Assembly (NCBI RefSeq): GCF_001458115.1
Contig: NZ_CZRP01000010.1
Span: forward strand, 62,001-126,000
Direction of reading: 5' to 3'
Length of the DNA stretch: 64,000 nucleotides
From: Gracilibacillus massiliensis
GTDB taxonomy: Bacteria; Bacillota; Bacilli; Bacillales; Amphibacillaceae
Both the position numbers and the translations under genes were made by a program. The notes below the pieces were generated by a model. The model ran no database searches and was not told where the DNA came from. It saw nothing but the letters and a program-made list of their open reading frames with translations. Of the stretch, positions 33,343 through 42,021 are shown piece after piece (positions within the stretch are counted from its first letter, which is position 1; the number at the start of each line of letters is the position of its first letter).

Positions 33343-35766
33343 TTATAAGGTTTTAGGATTTTTTGCTTTTGCTAATTTAAACTTCTCTTTCAATAAATGG
33401 AAGAACCCTTTAAAAAATCGTCCATTCACCATCATTAATATTCCATCAACCATTGGCATATTGACCATTCCGCCCGTCATTCGAGCGATACCCCTAAAAG
33501 GCATATTATAAATCGACATCATGATTAAATTTGCCGTGCTTCGCTTACCGATTTTACGTAAGAACCAATGAGAGAAAAGTACACTTTTATACAAAAGCCT
33601 GCCAAATACCCCTTTCGCATAATGACATTGAGCAATCATATCATTATATCCAAGTGGTTTATCACGATCCCAATTCGGATCTGGAAGCTTTTCTCCTATT
33701 AAATGTTCAAATTCATCAGATGGCACCTGATTAACTTGTCCTTTATAATAGGAGGGTAGGAGCTCCTTTACGTATGGCAAAGGCGCATTTGTTCCTTCCA
33801 TAAACACTTCTTCCTGTAGTTTAATGTCTGCACTAGAGGCTCCGATCATTATTTGATATTCTGCCTTTTCAATTTCCCATTGGTTTGTTTTTACATTAAA
33901 GTATCGAAATGTATTATCATTAAATGGAATTCTTACTGTTTTGGTCTCTCCAGCATTAATAAACACTTTTATAAAACCTTTTAATTCTTTTTTAGCTCTA
34001 AAAATATTGCCAGACTTACAACCGACATATAATTGAGCTACCTCCATCCCAGCTTTACTTCCAGAATTAGTAAGCTTAAATGACACGCCATTCTTGTCCA
34101 CACTGATATCCGAATATTCAAACGTTGTATAACTTAATCCAAAGCCAAAAGGGAATAGCACATCTACGTCAGCCGAATCATAATAACGATAACCGATATA
34201 GATACTCTCTCGATACTCCACCGTCGCTTCCTTTCCAGGAAAGTGTTGATAAGAAGGTGTATCTTCATATTTTAATGGATAGGATTCTGCTAATTTACCA
34301 GAAGGGTTGACGTCTCCTGATAAGACTCGTAAGATAGCGCGTGCACCCGCTTGTCCTCCTAAATACCCGTGTAATAACCCTTGCACCTTATCTATCCAAG
34401 GCATTTCAACTGCTGAACCACATGAAATTATACCAACGATATTAGGATTGACAGCATGAAGTGCTTCTAATAATTCAATTTGATTTTCAGGAATTTTCAT
34501 ATCTTTTCGATCAAGTCCTTCTGCTTCTGTCACTTCATCTAAACCGATATAAAGCAAAACAACATCAGCTTGTTTTGCCAATTCACATGCGTTTTCAATT
34601 TTTTTAGGATCTTTTTTTCCATAGCGTTCAAAACCTGGCTCATATCCAATATTAATAATTCCTGATTCTTCAAAACAATCCATCGTATGATCTAAAATGG
34701 TTGGATTTACAATCGAGGAACCTGCACCTTGATATCGTGCATCTTTGGCAAAGTCACCGATTACCGCTACTTTCTTACCAAATTTCAATGGCAGAATTTC
34801 CTGATCATTTTTCAATAATACAATTGATTCTTCCGCAACTTTCTGTGAAACACGATGATGTTTCTCAATATCAAAATCTATTTTCGGTTTTTTATAGGCA
34901 TTTTGTGTAGTGAAAATCAAATCCAGCAATCTATCTACCGATTTGTCTAATATATCTTCACTCAGATCTCCGTTACAAATTGCAGCTACTATTTCCTGGT
35001 CCGTTTCACCACCAGTTGTAGGCATTTCTAATTCATTCCCCGCTTCTAATCCCTCAATACGATCATTACTTCCTCCCCAATCAGTAATGACCGTGCCGTC
35101 ATATTGCCATTCTCCCCGTAAAATGTCCTGCATAAGATGAGTATTTTCATTCGTGTAAGTACCATTCAGTTTATTATAGGAAGACATAATAGCTTTTGTG
35201 TTTCCTTCCTTTACAGCTATTTCAAAAGCAGTCAAATAAATTTCTCTTAGTGCTCTCTCATCTACTATAGTATCAATTGTCATCCGTTTTTCTTCTTGAT
35301 TGTTAACAGCAAAGTGCTTTACACAGGCAGAAACTCCAAACGATTGGATGCCCCTAATATATCCAGCAGCCATTTTCCCCGTAAGATAAGGGTCTTCACT
35401 AAAATACTCAAAATTCCGTCCGCATAACGGATTTCGCTTCATATTGATACCTGGTCCTAATAGTACATTGACATTTTGTTCAATTGCTTCTTCGCCCAGG
35501 TATTCGCCTACTTTTTCACCTAATTCAACATTCCAACTATTAGCTACAGTTGCTGCTGTAGGATAACAAGTTGCTGGAACGCCCTCATTCAACCCAAGCT
35601 TATCTGCAGCAACAGCTTGTCTTCTTATGCCATGGGGGCCGTCAGCAAGAAATATACTTTTAATACCTAAACGTTCTATATCCTGGGTTTGCCAATAATC
35701 TTTTCCTGACATTAAAGATGCTTTCTCTTCCAGTGTCATTTCAGCTATTATATCTTTATATTTCAT
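33343..35766 (-). CDS. Glycoside hydrolase family 3, cytoplasmic beta-glucosidase type
   Basis: An 807-residue enzyme in the usual GH3 order. The TIM barrel (about 1-310) has LADGPHGIRRQ, GRNFEYFSEDPYLTGK, VKHFAVNNQE and the nucleophile Asp in VITDWGGSND. Next come the alpha/beta sandwich (about 320-540, ESIVLLKN...LPL, YIGLDE) and a fibronectin-III-like domain. A further ~110-residue basic, amphipathic tail (PFRGIARMTGG, NGRFFKGFFHLL) follows. There is no signal peptide. I start it at ATG 35766, aligned with the paralogue at 42022-44454. Likely substrates are beta-glucosides or beta-xylosides taken up from outside. The tail may bind membrane or partner proteins. Confidence 0.93.
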   Translation of the reverse strand: MKYKDIIAEMTLEEKASLMSGKDYWQTQDIERLGIKSIFLADGPHGIRRQAVAADKLGLNEGVPATCYPTAATVANSWNVELGEKVGEYLGEEAIEQNVNVLLGPGINMKRNPLCGRNFEYFSEDPYLTGKMAAGYIRGIQSFGVSACVKHFAVNNQEEKRMTIDTIVDERALREIYLTAFEIAVKEGNTKAIMSSYNKLNGTYTNENTHLMQDILRGEWQYDGTVITDWGGSNDRIEGLEAGNELEMPTTGGETDQEIVAAICNGDLSEDILDKSVDRLLDLIFTTQNAYKKPKIDFDIEKHHRVSQKVAEESIVLLKNDQEILPLKFGKKVAVIGDFAKDARYQGAGSSIVNPTILDHTMDCFEESGIINIGYEPGFERYGKKDPKKIENACELAKQADVVLLYIGLDEVTEAEGLDRKDMKIPENQIELLEALHAVNPNIVGIISCGSAVEMPWIDKVQGLLHGYLGGQAGARAILRVLSGDVNPSGKLAESYPLKYEDTPSYQHFPGKEATVEYRESIYIGYRYYDSADVDVLFPFGFGLSYTTFEYSDISVDKNGVSFKLTNSGSKAGMEVAQLYVGCKSGNIFRAKKELKGFIKVFINAGETKTVRIPFNDNTFRYFNVKTNQWEIEKAEYQIMIGASSADIKLQEEVFMEGTNAPLPYVKELLPSYYKGQVNQVPSDEFEHLIGEKLPDPNWDRDKPLGYNDMIAQCHYAKGVFGRLLYKSVLFSHWFLRKIGKRSTANLIMMSIYNMPFRGIARMTGGMVNMPMVDGILMMVNGRFFKGFFHLLKEKFKLAKAKNPKTL

Positions 35767-35919
35767 ATGAAGTCCTCGTTTATTCTTAAAGTTCATAGTT
35801 CCATTTTGAAAGCGTAATTACTCTCATATGTATTCTACTACAGAATATAGCTATTTTCTATTACTTACTTTAAAACCATACCCCATCATATTCACTATTG
35901 CATATAAGAAGGATTATAC

Positions 35920-36125
35920 GACATAACTCTTGTAGTCATTTTGAGATGATGTATGTGGGTAGTATCCGCTACAGCTTGCCCACTTCGCTTTCCAGGGGGC
36001 GCGTCTTCAGCTAACTTTTGTAAAGAAGTTCGTTTTACAAAAGTGGATCTTCAGATCACGCTGATCCCCTAGGAGTCGAAGTGGCCGCCTACGCTGAATG
36101 AAGTTCTACAGAGATTGCAAGTGCT
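35920..36125. repeat. Uninterrupted MITE-like repeat before intron copy 2
   Basis: The left end TACGACATAACTCTTGTAG matches the ATGCGACATAACT terminus of the copy at 63263. The core hairpin is GCCCACTTCG near 35988 against CGAAGTGGCC near 36078. The tip contains CTTCAG^CTAACTTTTG, an empty copy of the intron insertion site. No gene lies in 35797-36429. Confidence 0.7.
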
Positions 36126-36214
36126 AGCATTTTGGATTGTTATAGATATGAGCTTATTTTGTTAATAATAATAAGTAATCTAGATACAAATTCAAGTCGA
36201 TGTTGAATAAAGCC

Positions 36215-36332
36215 AACATTTTTATTCTGACTTTAATTGTAGGACATTAAAAAGCGCACGTCGGCTTCCACTCCTGCGGGATATTTTTATCCGAAGATCC
36301 ACTTTTTAAGCGCACTTTGCTTAAAAAGTTAG
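36215..36332. repeat. Repeat copy split by group II intron 2 (left part; right part 38267-38400)
   Basis: The left part carries CGTCGGCTTCCACTCC and ACTTTTTAAGCGC...GCTTAAAAAGTTAG, ending at 36332. The right part starts CTGAGGAGAAAAACCCGCGG and ends near ACAGTGTCGCATTGTCCTGC, homologous to the repeat terminus at 63372-63395. The rest of 38267-38448 has no gene. Confidence 0.7.
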
Positions 36333-38266
36333 GTCGAGTAAGCGGGAATACTTGATTACTTAAAGTATTCCTCACTCCTCACAGAACCGTGCGTGCGCTA
36401 TTCACGCACACGGCTCTTCCTATCACCTTTCACAGAATATACGATATATGCCGTCTCAAGTCATATATGTTCGTTTTCGTTCTCGGATTTGGTAATGGAT
36501 ATTTCACCAAAAATAATTCAAACTTCTCCCAACTGAAGGATTTTCGTTGACTCCTTCGATTCATCCATTTAAATAGTAAATTTTTTATACAACGCAGAAA
36601 ATAGTGGACTTCGTGAGCATTATCCGTGATACAATAATAATTATGGTAGCCCACTAGCGATTGTTGGATTCGGCGCATGATGTCTTGAATATCCCTCGTT
36701 CGATTTGCTTTTAACCAAGCTTTATGTTGTTTAATCTTGGCCCGGACTTTCTTCTTACTACTTTTCCGTTTTACACGGTAATTACCTTTCTTGCTTTTAC
36801 TACAATAGTGCGTAAAGCCAAGAAAATCGAACGTAGATGGTTTCTTCTTTCCGTCACGCTTTGCATCTTTCCAGGCATAAGGACCAAACGAGATAATCTT
36901 CGTTTTATTCTCTGCAATTTCTAGATGAAACTTACGTAACCTTTGAATCAGATTCGTGTAGAATCGGTTGGCATCTTCTTTGTATTGGAAACAACACACA
37001 AAGTCATCCGCATAGCGAACCATGTAGGCTTGACCCTTACATTGTTTCTTTACTGCTTTCTCAAACCATAGATCCAACACATAATGAAGATAGATATTCG
37101 CTAGAACCGGAGAAATGATACCCCCTTGCGGGGTTCCCCGGTCTGTATCGATAAATTTCCCCTCTTCCATATAACCACCTTTTAGAAATCGAGCGATCAT
37201 ACGAAGTAAGTTGGGGTCATTGATACGATGGCGAAGAAACTTCATCATCCAATCATGACTCACATGATCAAAGAATCCTTTGATATCCGCATCTACTATA
37301 TAATTGGTTTTCCGTTGTTCCATGTATACATTTAAAATCTTTAATGCATCATGGCAGTTTCTATTCGGACGAAAACCGAAGGAACAATCGAGAAAATCAT
37401 TTTCATAAATGGCATTCAAAATCTTCGTAATACCCATTTGAACGATCTTATCTTCATGTTCGGGGATACCTAGTGGCCGTTTCTTGTTGGAACCCGGCTT
37501 GTCAATGTAAGAACGCTTGACCGGAATCGGTCGATAAGCCTTTCTCTTCATTCGTTTCACTAGGCCTTTGATGTTTTGGTCTAAATTCGCTTCGTACATT
37601 TCTTTGGTAGTGCCATTCACACCGGTTGCTTTACCTTTCGGTAATTGGTAATGGCACTGTTTCAAGTTACTTTCATTTAGTAAATGTACGAGAGAATTAA
37701 AGACAAGGTTCTTATCCGATTTTGCTAATTCTGTTATCCTATTAAGTTTCGTTTCCATAATACGTTCCACCTCTGGGTATGGATTATGTTTCTCTATCAA
37801 GGGTGATGACAGGTAACGGCCTTTCCTCCATCGGCATTACCCAACTTCATCAGTACTACGCCGTTATCCGACTTCCTTTAGGCATTTGACAGCCCTCACT
37901 TTATTATCGCTTGTTCGTCATTACTTTCTTTATCCGAAAGACCTAAAGGACCTCCCGAGTTACCGCAACATATCAATGTGTAACGTGCCAGGGTCTTCGA
38001 CTCCGGAGAAGATAGCATTCTCTCGCCTTTAACGAGAATCCTATTGTTGCCTTCTATGCCTCAGAACACATCGACCTTCTCAGCTTTGGTTTTATTTCAG
38101 AGCTCTATCCCTCAGCCACTAGGGCTTTCCGGCCCGTTACCTAACTGTCTACGCTTAAAGGCAATGTGTTACCACTTGCCCTCCAAGACTCGCTACAAGT
38201 GAATGGCTAGTTCTTACTTGGCGGGAATCCCACCCGCTATATGTTACGACCTATGCTCGGCCGCAC
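36333..38266 (-). mobile_element. Group II intron, copy 2 (1934 bp)
   Basis: Same length and ends as copy 1: GTGCGGCCGAGC at 38266 and TACTCGAC at 36333. Base differences are few; those I saw lie in the RT gene. It also sits between TCAG and CTAACTTTT of a MITE-like repeat. The two copies form an 8-kb-spaced direct repeat. Confidence 0.88.
36430..37800 (-). CDS. ltrA: Group II intron reverse transcriptase/maturase, copy 2
   Basis: A 456-residue near-duplicate of the copy 1 protein, with the same RT core, YADD box and maturase domain, and no endonuclease domain. The four residue differences are Met for Ile in the LLRxIARF segment, Glu for Asp in GYMExGKF, Asn for Asp in EIAxNKT-like context, and His for Tyr in LVGYxNYY. 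None falls in a catalytic motif. Both copies therefore look recently mobile. The region 37801-38266 is ribozyme domains I-III. Confidence 0.93.
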   Translation of the reverse strand: MIEKHNPYPEVERIMETKLNRITELAKSDKNLVFNSLVHLLNESNLKQCHYQLPKGKATGVNGTTKEMYEANLDQNIKGLVKRMKRKAYRPIPVKRSYIDKPGSNKKRPLGIPEHEDKIVQMGITKILNAIYENDFLDCSFGFRPNRNCHDALKILNVYMEQRKTNYIVDADIKGFFDHVSHDWMMKFLRHRINDPNLLRMIARFLKGGYMEEGKFIDTDRGTPQGGIISPVLANIYLHYVLDLWFEKAVKKQCKGQAYMVRYADDFVCCFQYKEDANRFYTNLIQRLRKFHLEIAENKTKIISFGPYAWKDAKRDGKKKPSTFDFLGFTHYCSKSKKGNYRVKRKSSKKKVRAKIKQHKAWLKANRTRDIQDIMRRIQQSLVGYHNYYCITDNAHEVHYFLRCIKNLLFKWMNRRSQRKSFSWEKFELFLVKYPLPNPRTKTNIYDLRRHISYIL

Positions 38267-38614
38267 CTGAGGAGAAAAACCCGCGGAAAGGGAAGCCGAC
38301 AAGTCGGAGCGATGGCAAAGCACATATAATATCTCATAATACACTACAACAGTGTCGCATTGTCCTGCTTATATGCGCTTAGTTGAAATTTATGTTCAAG
38401 GAATATGAACATGCTTTTGATACGAAAAAGGACAGGTAGATAGCAGAAGGGGCTGTCGCAAAATGCAGAGTATGCATTAGACGACAGCTCTTTTTTCCAT
38501 TGGATTGTGTATTTAAGGTCGATCCTTTTTATTTCGGTTGGGTTGTTTGGTAATAATAGGATAATAGAACGGTTTTTGACACACTTAAATAAGCCTCCAC
38601 TTTTTCAAAAATTT

Positions 38615-40225
38615 TTAAGCTGTCTTTAATGGATGGTAATAGAGACGGATACGGTTCGATTGAATTTTTGTATGTATTTTATTGAGATTATAACCAAATG
38701 CCAGAATCATTAACTCATTTCGCACATTGTTTATTCCTCTTGAATGAAACTTTTTCAAATGATAATCTTCCTTTATGACACCAAAAGTTCCTTCTACTTG
38801 TATGGAACGATTCATGCGATAGAGCGTGCCTGTTTCTGTTTGAATATTTTCTTGCGCTGTTTCTCGGAACGCAAGAAATTGCTTTGCTACGTGTAGTTGT
38901 CGATTACCTTTCGCTTTTGTACATTTCTCCTTAAGTGGACAACCTGTGCAGTCTTCACATTCGTAGACGGTTACCAAAGATTGGTAGCCTGTCTGCGAGG
39001 TTCGTGTATAGTTTCGAATCGCATGTAACTGCTTGTCATTTGCGCACGTGTACGTATCGGTGCTTTTGTCGTAAGCCATATTTTCTCGGTGTTTGATTTC
39101 CTTTTGGAACGAAGCTTTTTTCTTTCGTTCATGATTTTGTGGCTTGATATAGGCCGTCTGCTCCTGCTTCTCTAAATACACATAATTTTCTTCGCTTTCG
39201 TATCCGGAATCCGCGACGATATGGCGATAGGTGAAAGGGAGATGTTCCTTTAGATAGCGAAGTAGCGGAATCAATGTCGTCGTGTCGTTACGATCTGAAA
39301 AAGCATCGATCCCCACGATGAATTCTGCATCCACGGCAGCTTGGACATTGTAAGCTGGTTTGAGTTGTCCGTTTCTCATATGATCGTCTTTCATTCGCAT
39401 AAACGTGGCATCATGGTCTGTTTTGGAATAACTGTTCCGTTTTTCTCCCATAATCTGCTGGGAAACGTCATATTGCTTTTTGCGTTGAAGCATGTCCTTT
39501 ACTTGTTCATGGTATCGTTGAAGGACGGTTTTTCTTTTCCCTTTACCATAAACAAACACGATTTGTTCTTCTTCCTGTCGTTCTTCTAGGAAGGCAAGAA
39601 CCTTTTTTAAATCCTTATGAAATGTCTCATAAGAAGTGTGGAACATTTTACAGTAAGTTGTATTGATCTGTTCTAGGAGTGTTTGCCATTTCACGTACAT
39701 GTTCGTTTCATATTTGGTGATGGCCTTTTTCCATACAAAGGAATACCGATTAGCATAGGCTTCGATTTTGGTACCATCAATATAGACGGTTTCTCCGGTA
39801 ATCACTTCTTGTTGGTAGAGCCACTCGATTTGTTGGAAAAAGAGCTTTGCCATCACGTCATCTGTTAGGTATTTTTTCTTGAATCGACTGATGGTCGCAT
39901 GGTCAGGAGCGGGATACCCTTGGAGAAGCCAATGAAAATGAATGTCCCGACGACACGCCTTTTCAATGGCGCGTGAAGACGTGATTTTTTGGGAAGCCGC
40001 GTACGTAATGATCTTAAATAAAATGACTGGATCGACTACCGGTTTTCTCCCTTTTGGAGAGTATGCCTGTAGTAATTCTCTGTAATCCATCCTTTCACAT
40101 AAGAGGCAATGGAGTCGGACCGAATCATCTAATGGAATCATTACTTCCAGATCCATCGGCAGATATAGTTGATAATTTGTCGATGGTTGCGTATACTGAG
40201 TTTGTGTTATTAGTTTATTGGTCAT
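38615..40225 (-). CDS. IS1182-family transposase
   Basis: A 536-residue DDE transposase. The N-terminal DUF772-type domain (about 30-110) has RGRKPVVDPVILFKIITYA-like context (here PKGRKPVVDPVILFKIITYA). Catalytic acids lie in TVYIDGTKIEAYANRYSFVW, HIVADSGYESEENY and the late QVEGTFGVIKEDYHLKKFH. A Cys cluster (CEDCTGCPLKEKC) is also typical. Length is normal and the frame unbroken, so the element may be active. It starts at ATG 40225. Confidence 0.93.
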   Translation of the reverse strand: MTNKLITQTQYTQPSTNYQLYLPMDLEVMIPLDDSVRLHCLLCERMDYRELLQAYSPKGRKPVVDPVILFKIITYAASQKITSSRAIEKACRRDIHFHWLLQGYPAPDHATISRFKKKYLTDDVMAKLFFQQIEWLYQQEVITGETVYIDGTKIEAYANRYSFVWKKAITKYETNMYVKWQTLLEQINTTYCKMFHTSYETFHKDLKKVLAFLEERQEEEQIVFVYGKGKRKTVLQRYHEQVKDMLQRKKQYDVSQQIMGEKRNSYSKTDHDATFMRMKDDHMRNGQLKPAYNVQAAVDAEFIVGIDAFSDRNDTTTLIPLLRYLKEHLPFTYRHIVADSGYESEENYVYLEKQEQTAYIKPQNHERKKKASFQKEIKHRENMAYDKSTDTYTCANDKQLHAIRNYTRTSQTGYQSLVTVYECEDCTGCPLKEKCTKAKGNRQLHVAKQFLAFRETAQENIQTETGTLYRMNRSIQVEGTFGVIKEDYHLKKFHSRGINNVRNELMILAFGYNLNKIHTKIQSNRIRLYYHPLKTA

Positions 40226-40241
40226 AAGTTAATAATACACG

Positions 40242-40272
40242 AAAGCAGGCCCTTTGTGGTCTGCTTTTTTTG
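40242..40272 (+). terminator. Terminator inside the IS1182 element, upstream of the transposase
   Basis: AAAGCAGGCC pairs with GGTCTGC and is followed by seven T on the plus strand, near the transposase start. It could block antisense read-through. Confidence 0.55.
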
Positions 40273-40338
40273 TCTTCACAAAAAAACTGTTGCACAATCT
40301 AAATTCTTGATTGTGCAACAGCCCCTTCTTATTTATTT

Positions 40339-41355
40339 CTAGTTAAAACCTACTAGACGTTGTGAAATTTTGTAGGCACCTACCGAAATTTTACGCCCTG
40401 CACGGCCAGGCAGATTAATTAATCTCCCCATTATTCCATATTTTAAATTCCTATATAACAATAGATCATTCCGTTTTATATATCGCATTAACTCTTTTTT
40501 CTTTGCCAAATTCTCCGCAGTTCCTGATCGAATTAACAATATCGCAGAAACTACTGTAACTATTTCTAAATGTCGTAATAGATAGTTCCGTAAATTGTCA
40601 TTGTAAATAGTCATTTGTTGCGCCTTTTCGATCATTAACTTATTCACCTTTATCTGCTGATCAATTCTTTCTATCATAATATGTTCTTGTACGGATTGGT
40701 CATCTCTACCAATATAGTATCTGTATAAGTCAACATTGACATAATAGATAGTTTTAACAAATTCTAAAGGAGTAAATACGTATAAGTTATCAACGTAAAA
40801 TGTGTGTTTTGGTAAATTCAATCCACAACTTTGCAATAATGTTGTACGGTAAATGACAGAATGCATTAGAATATATTGTCCTTTGCGGAAGGGTTGCATA
40901 TCATCCCAAGTAAAAATTTCCTCTTCAGGCAGCGCATTATCATATTTCATAATTTTTTTATATTTAGAACCTTCTTTTTCGTAAACAAAGTTATTGACTA
41001 CCATATCTACTAATTCTTGATGATTTAATAGATTACGTAATTCAGCTAACAGTTTCATATAGGCACGAATATCTACCCAATCGTCACTGTCTACTACTTT
41101 GAAATATAGACCTGAAGCATTCCTAATTCCTGTATTAACAGCTTCTCCGTGCCCACCATTTTCCTGATGAATAGCCTTGATGATATTAGGGTATCGCTCT
41201 GCATAATGATCTGCAATGGCAGCTGTACCATCACTTGAACCATCATTGACAATAATAATTTCGACTTCATCATTGCCAGGTAACAGTGATTCAATACAAT
41301 ATTTCATATATGCTTGTGAATTATAGCACGGTATTACAACTGATAATAATTTCAT
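40339..41355 (-). CDS. Family 2 glycosyltransferase
   Basis: A 338-residue GT-A enzyme. It has the N-terminal LLSVVIPCYNSQAYMKYCI, EIIIVNDGSSDGTAAIAD, the KVVDSDDWVD metal site (DxD-like) and an ENGGHGEAVNTGI segment. Starting at ATG 41355 gives the standard N-terminus; GGTAGTGG lies upstream. An in-frame extension to 41445 has no ribosome site. It is the third gene of a GH3-GtrA-GT2 unit, 13 bp after gtrA. GtrA-like proteins with GT2 partners move or use polyprenyl-linked sugars. The acceptor is unknown. The IS1182 element lies just past its 3' end. Confidence 0.88.
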   Translation of the reverse strand: MKLLSVVIPCYNSQAYMKYCIESLLPGNDEVEIIIVNDGSSDGTAAIADHYAERYPNIIKAIHQENGGHGEAVNTGIRNASGLYFKVVDSDDWVDIRAYMKLLAELRNLLNHQELVDMVVNNFVYEKEGSKYKKIMKYDNALPEEEIFTWDDMQPFRKGQYILMHSVIYRTTLLQSCGLNLPKHTFYVDNLYVFTPLEFVKTIYYVNVDLYRYYIGRDDQSVQEHIMIERIDQQIKVNKLMIEKAQQMTIYNDNLRNYLLRHLEIVTVVSAILLIRSGTAENLAKKKELMRYIKRNDLLLYRNLKYGIMGRLINLPGRAGRKISVGAYKISQRLVGFN

Positions 41356-41368
41356 AATTCCACTACCT

Positions 41369-42001
41369 TTACTCCGCTTGTTTTTCTGGTTCTTGTTTAA
41401 AAATGATTTTAAAAATAGGGAAGAATACCCAAAAAGATATCGCACTATTTATAATCATTGTAATCACATCTGCTGTCGTTTCACCTAAAGATCCCATCCC
41501 CCACGTATTCATTAGTAAATCATATATCGGAGCTTTATAGAAACCTTGAGCAGCAGCAGCACCAATTGTAATAATAACATAGGCTACTAAATACCAAAAT
41601 GCTGCGTTCCAAATATTACTGTTTGATTTAAAGGTAATACTTCTTTGGGCAAAGAAGTTAATTATCTGAGCAACTGCAATTGCTATCTGTACAGCTAAGA
41701 AATAGGCAAGTCCGCCGCCACCTCCTGCAGATAAAGCACCAGCAGCATAATCAAACACATAATAAGAACTACCATCAAAGTTCTCGCCAAACTGCATAAT
41801 CTGAAAATTAGTAGATACTAAAGAGGTTTGTGCAAAAATGCTCTTCAGAATTGGCATTAATGCAAGTTGTAATACTGTTACACCATTACTTAATAGAAAA
41901 AACACTAAGAATTGGGCTATATTAGGATGGTTTTCCTTATATCTCGCCCAAAAACCGAGTGGTCCTGACGCTAATTTATTTTCGTTTGCATTATTACTCA
42001 T
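41369..42001 (-). CDS. GtrA-family membrane protein
   Basis: A 210-residue protein with four or five membrane helices (about 25-50, 90-115, 130-155 and 165-200). It carries GtrA features: NIAQFLVFFLLSNGVTVLQLALMPI near the N-terminus and INFFAQRSITFKSN in the middle. Such proteins are thought to help flip or process polyprenyl-linked sugars for surface glycans. I start it at ATG 42001, just after AAAGGAGAG. It begins 20 bp after the GH3 stop and precedes the GT2 gene. Confidence 0.85.
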   Translation of the reverse strand: MSNNANENKLASGPLGFWARYKENHPNIAQFLVFFLLSNGVTVLQLALMPILKSIFAQTSLVSTNFQIMQFGENFDGSSYYVFDYAAGALSAGGGGGLAYFLAVQIAIAVAQIINFFAQRSITFKSNSNIWNAAFWYLVAYVIITIGAAAAQGFYKAPIYDLLMNTWGMGSLGETTADVITMIINSAISFWVFFPIFKIIFKQEPEKQAE

Positions 42002-42021
42002 TTTATCTCTCCTTTGTCGCA

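Larger units (their letters stand above)
38449..40324 (-). mobile_element. IS1182-family insertion sequence
   Basis: The ends carry inverted repeats. The left reads AGAAGGGGCTGTCGCAAAAT and the right, on the complement, AGAAGGGGCTGTTGCACAAT. Inside the left end, GCTGTCG pairs with CGACAGC and a T run follows. At the right end CTGTTGCACAATC pairs with GATTGTGCAACAG. One intact transposase gene lies inside. I could not fix the target duplication, so the outer limit may include the flanking AGAA/TTCT bases. Confidence 0.8.
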
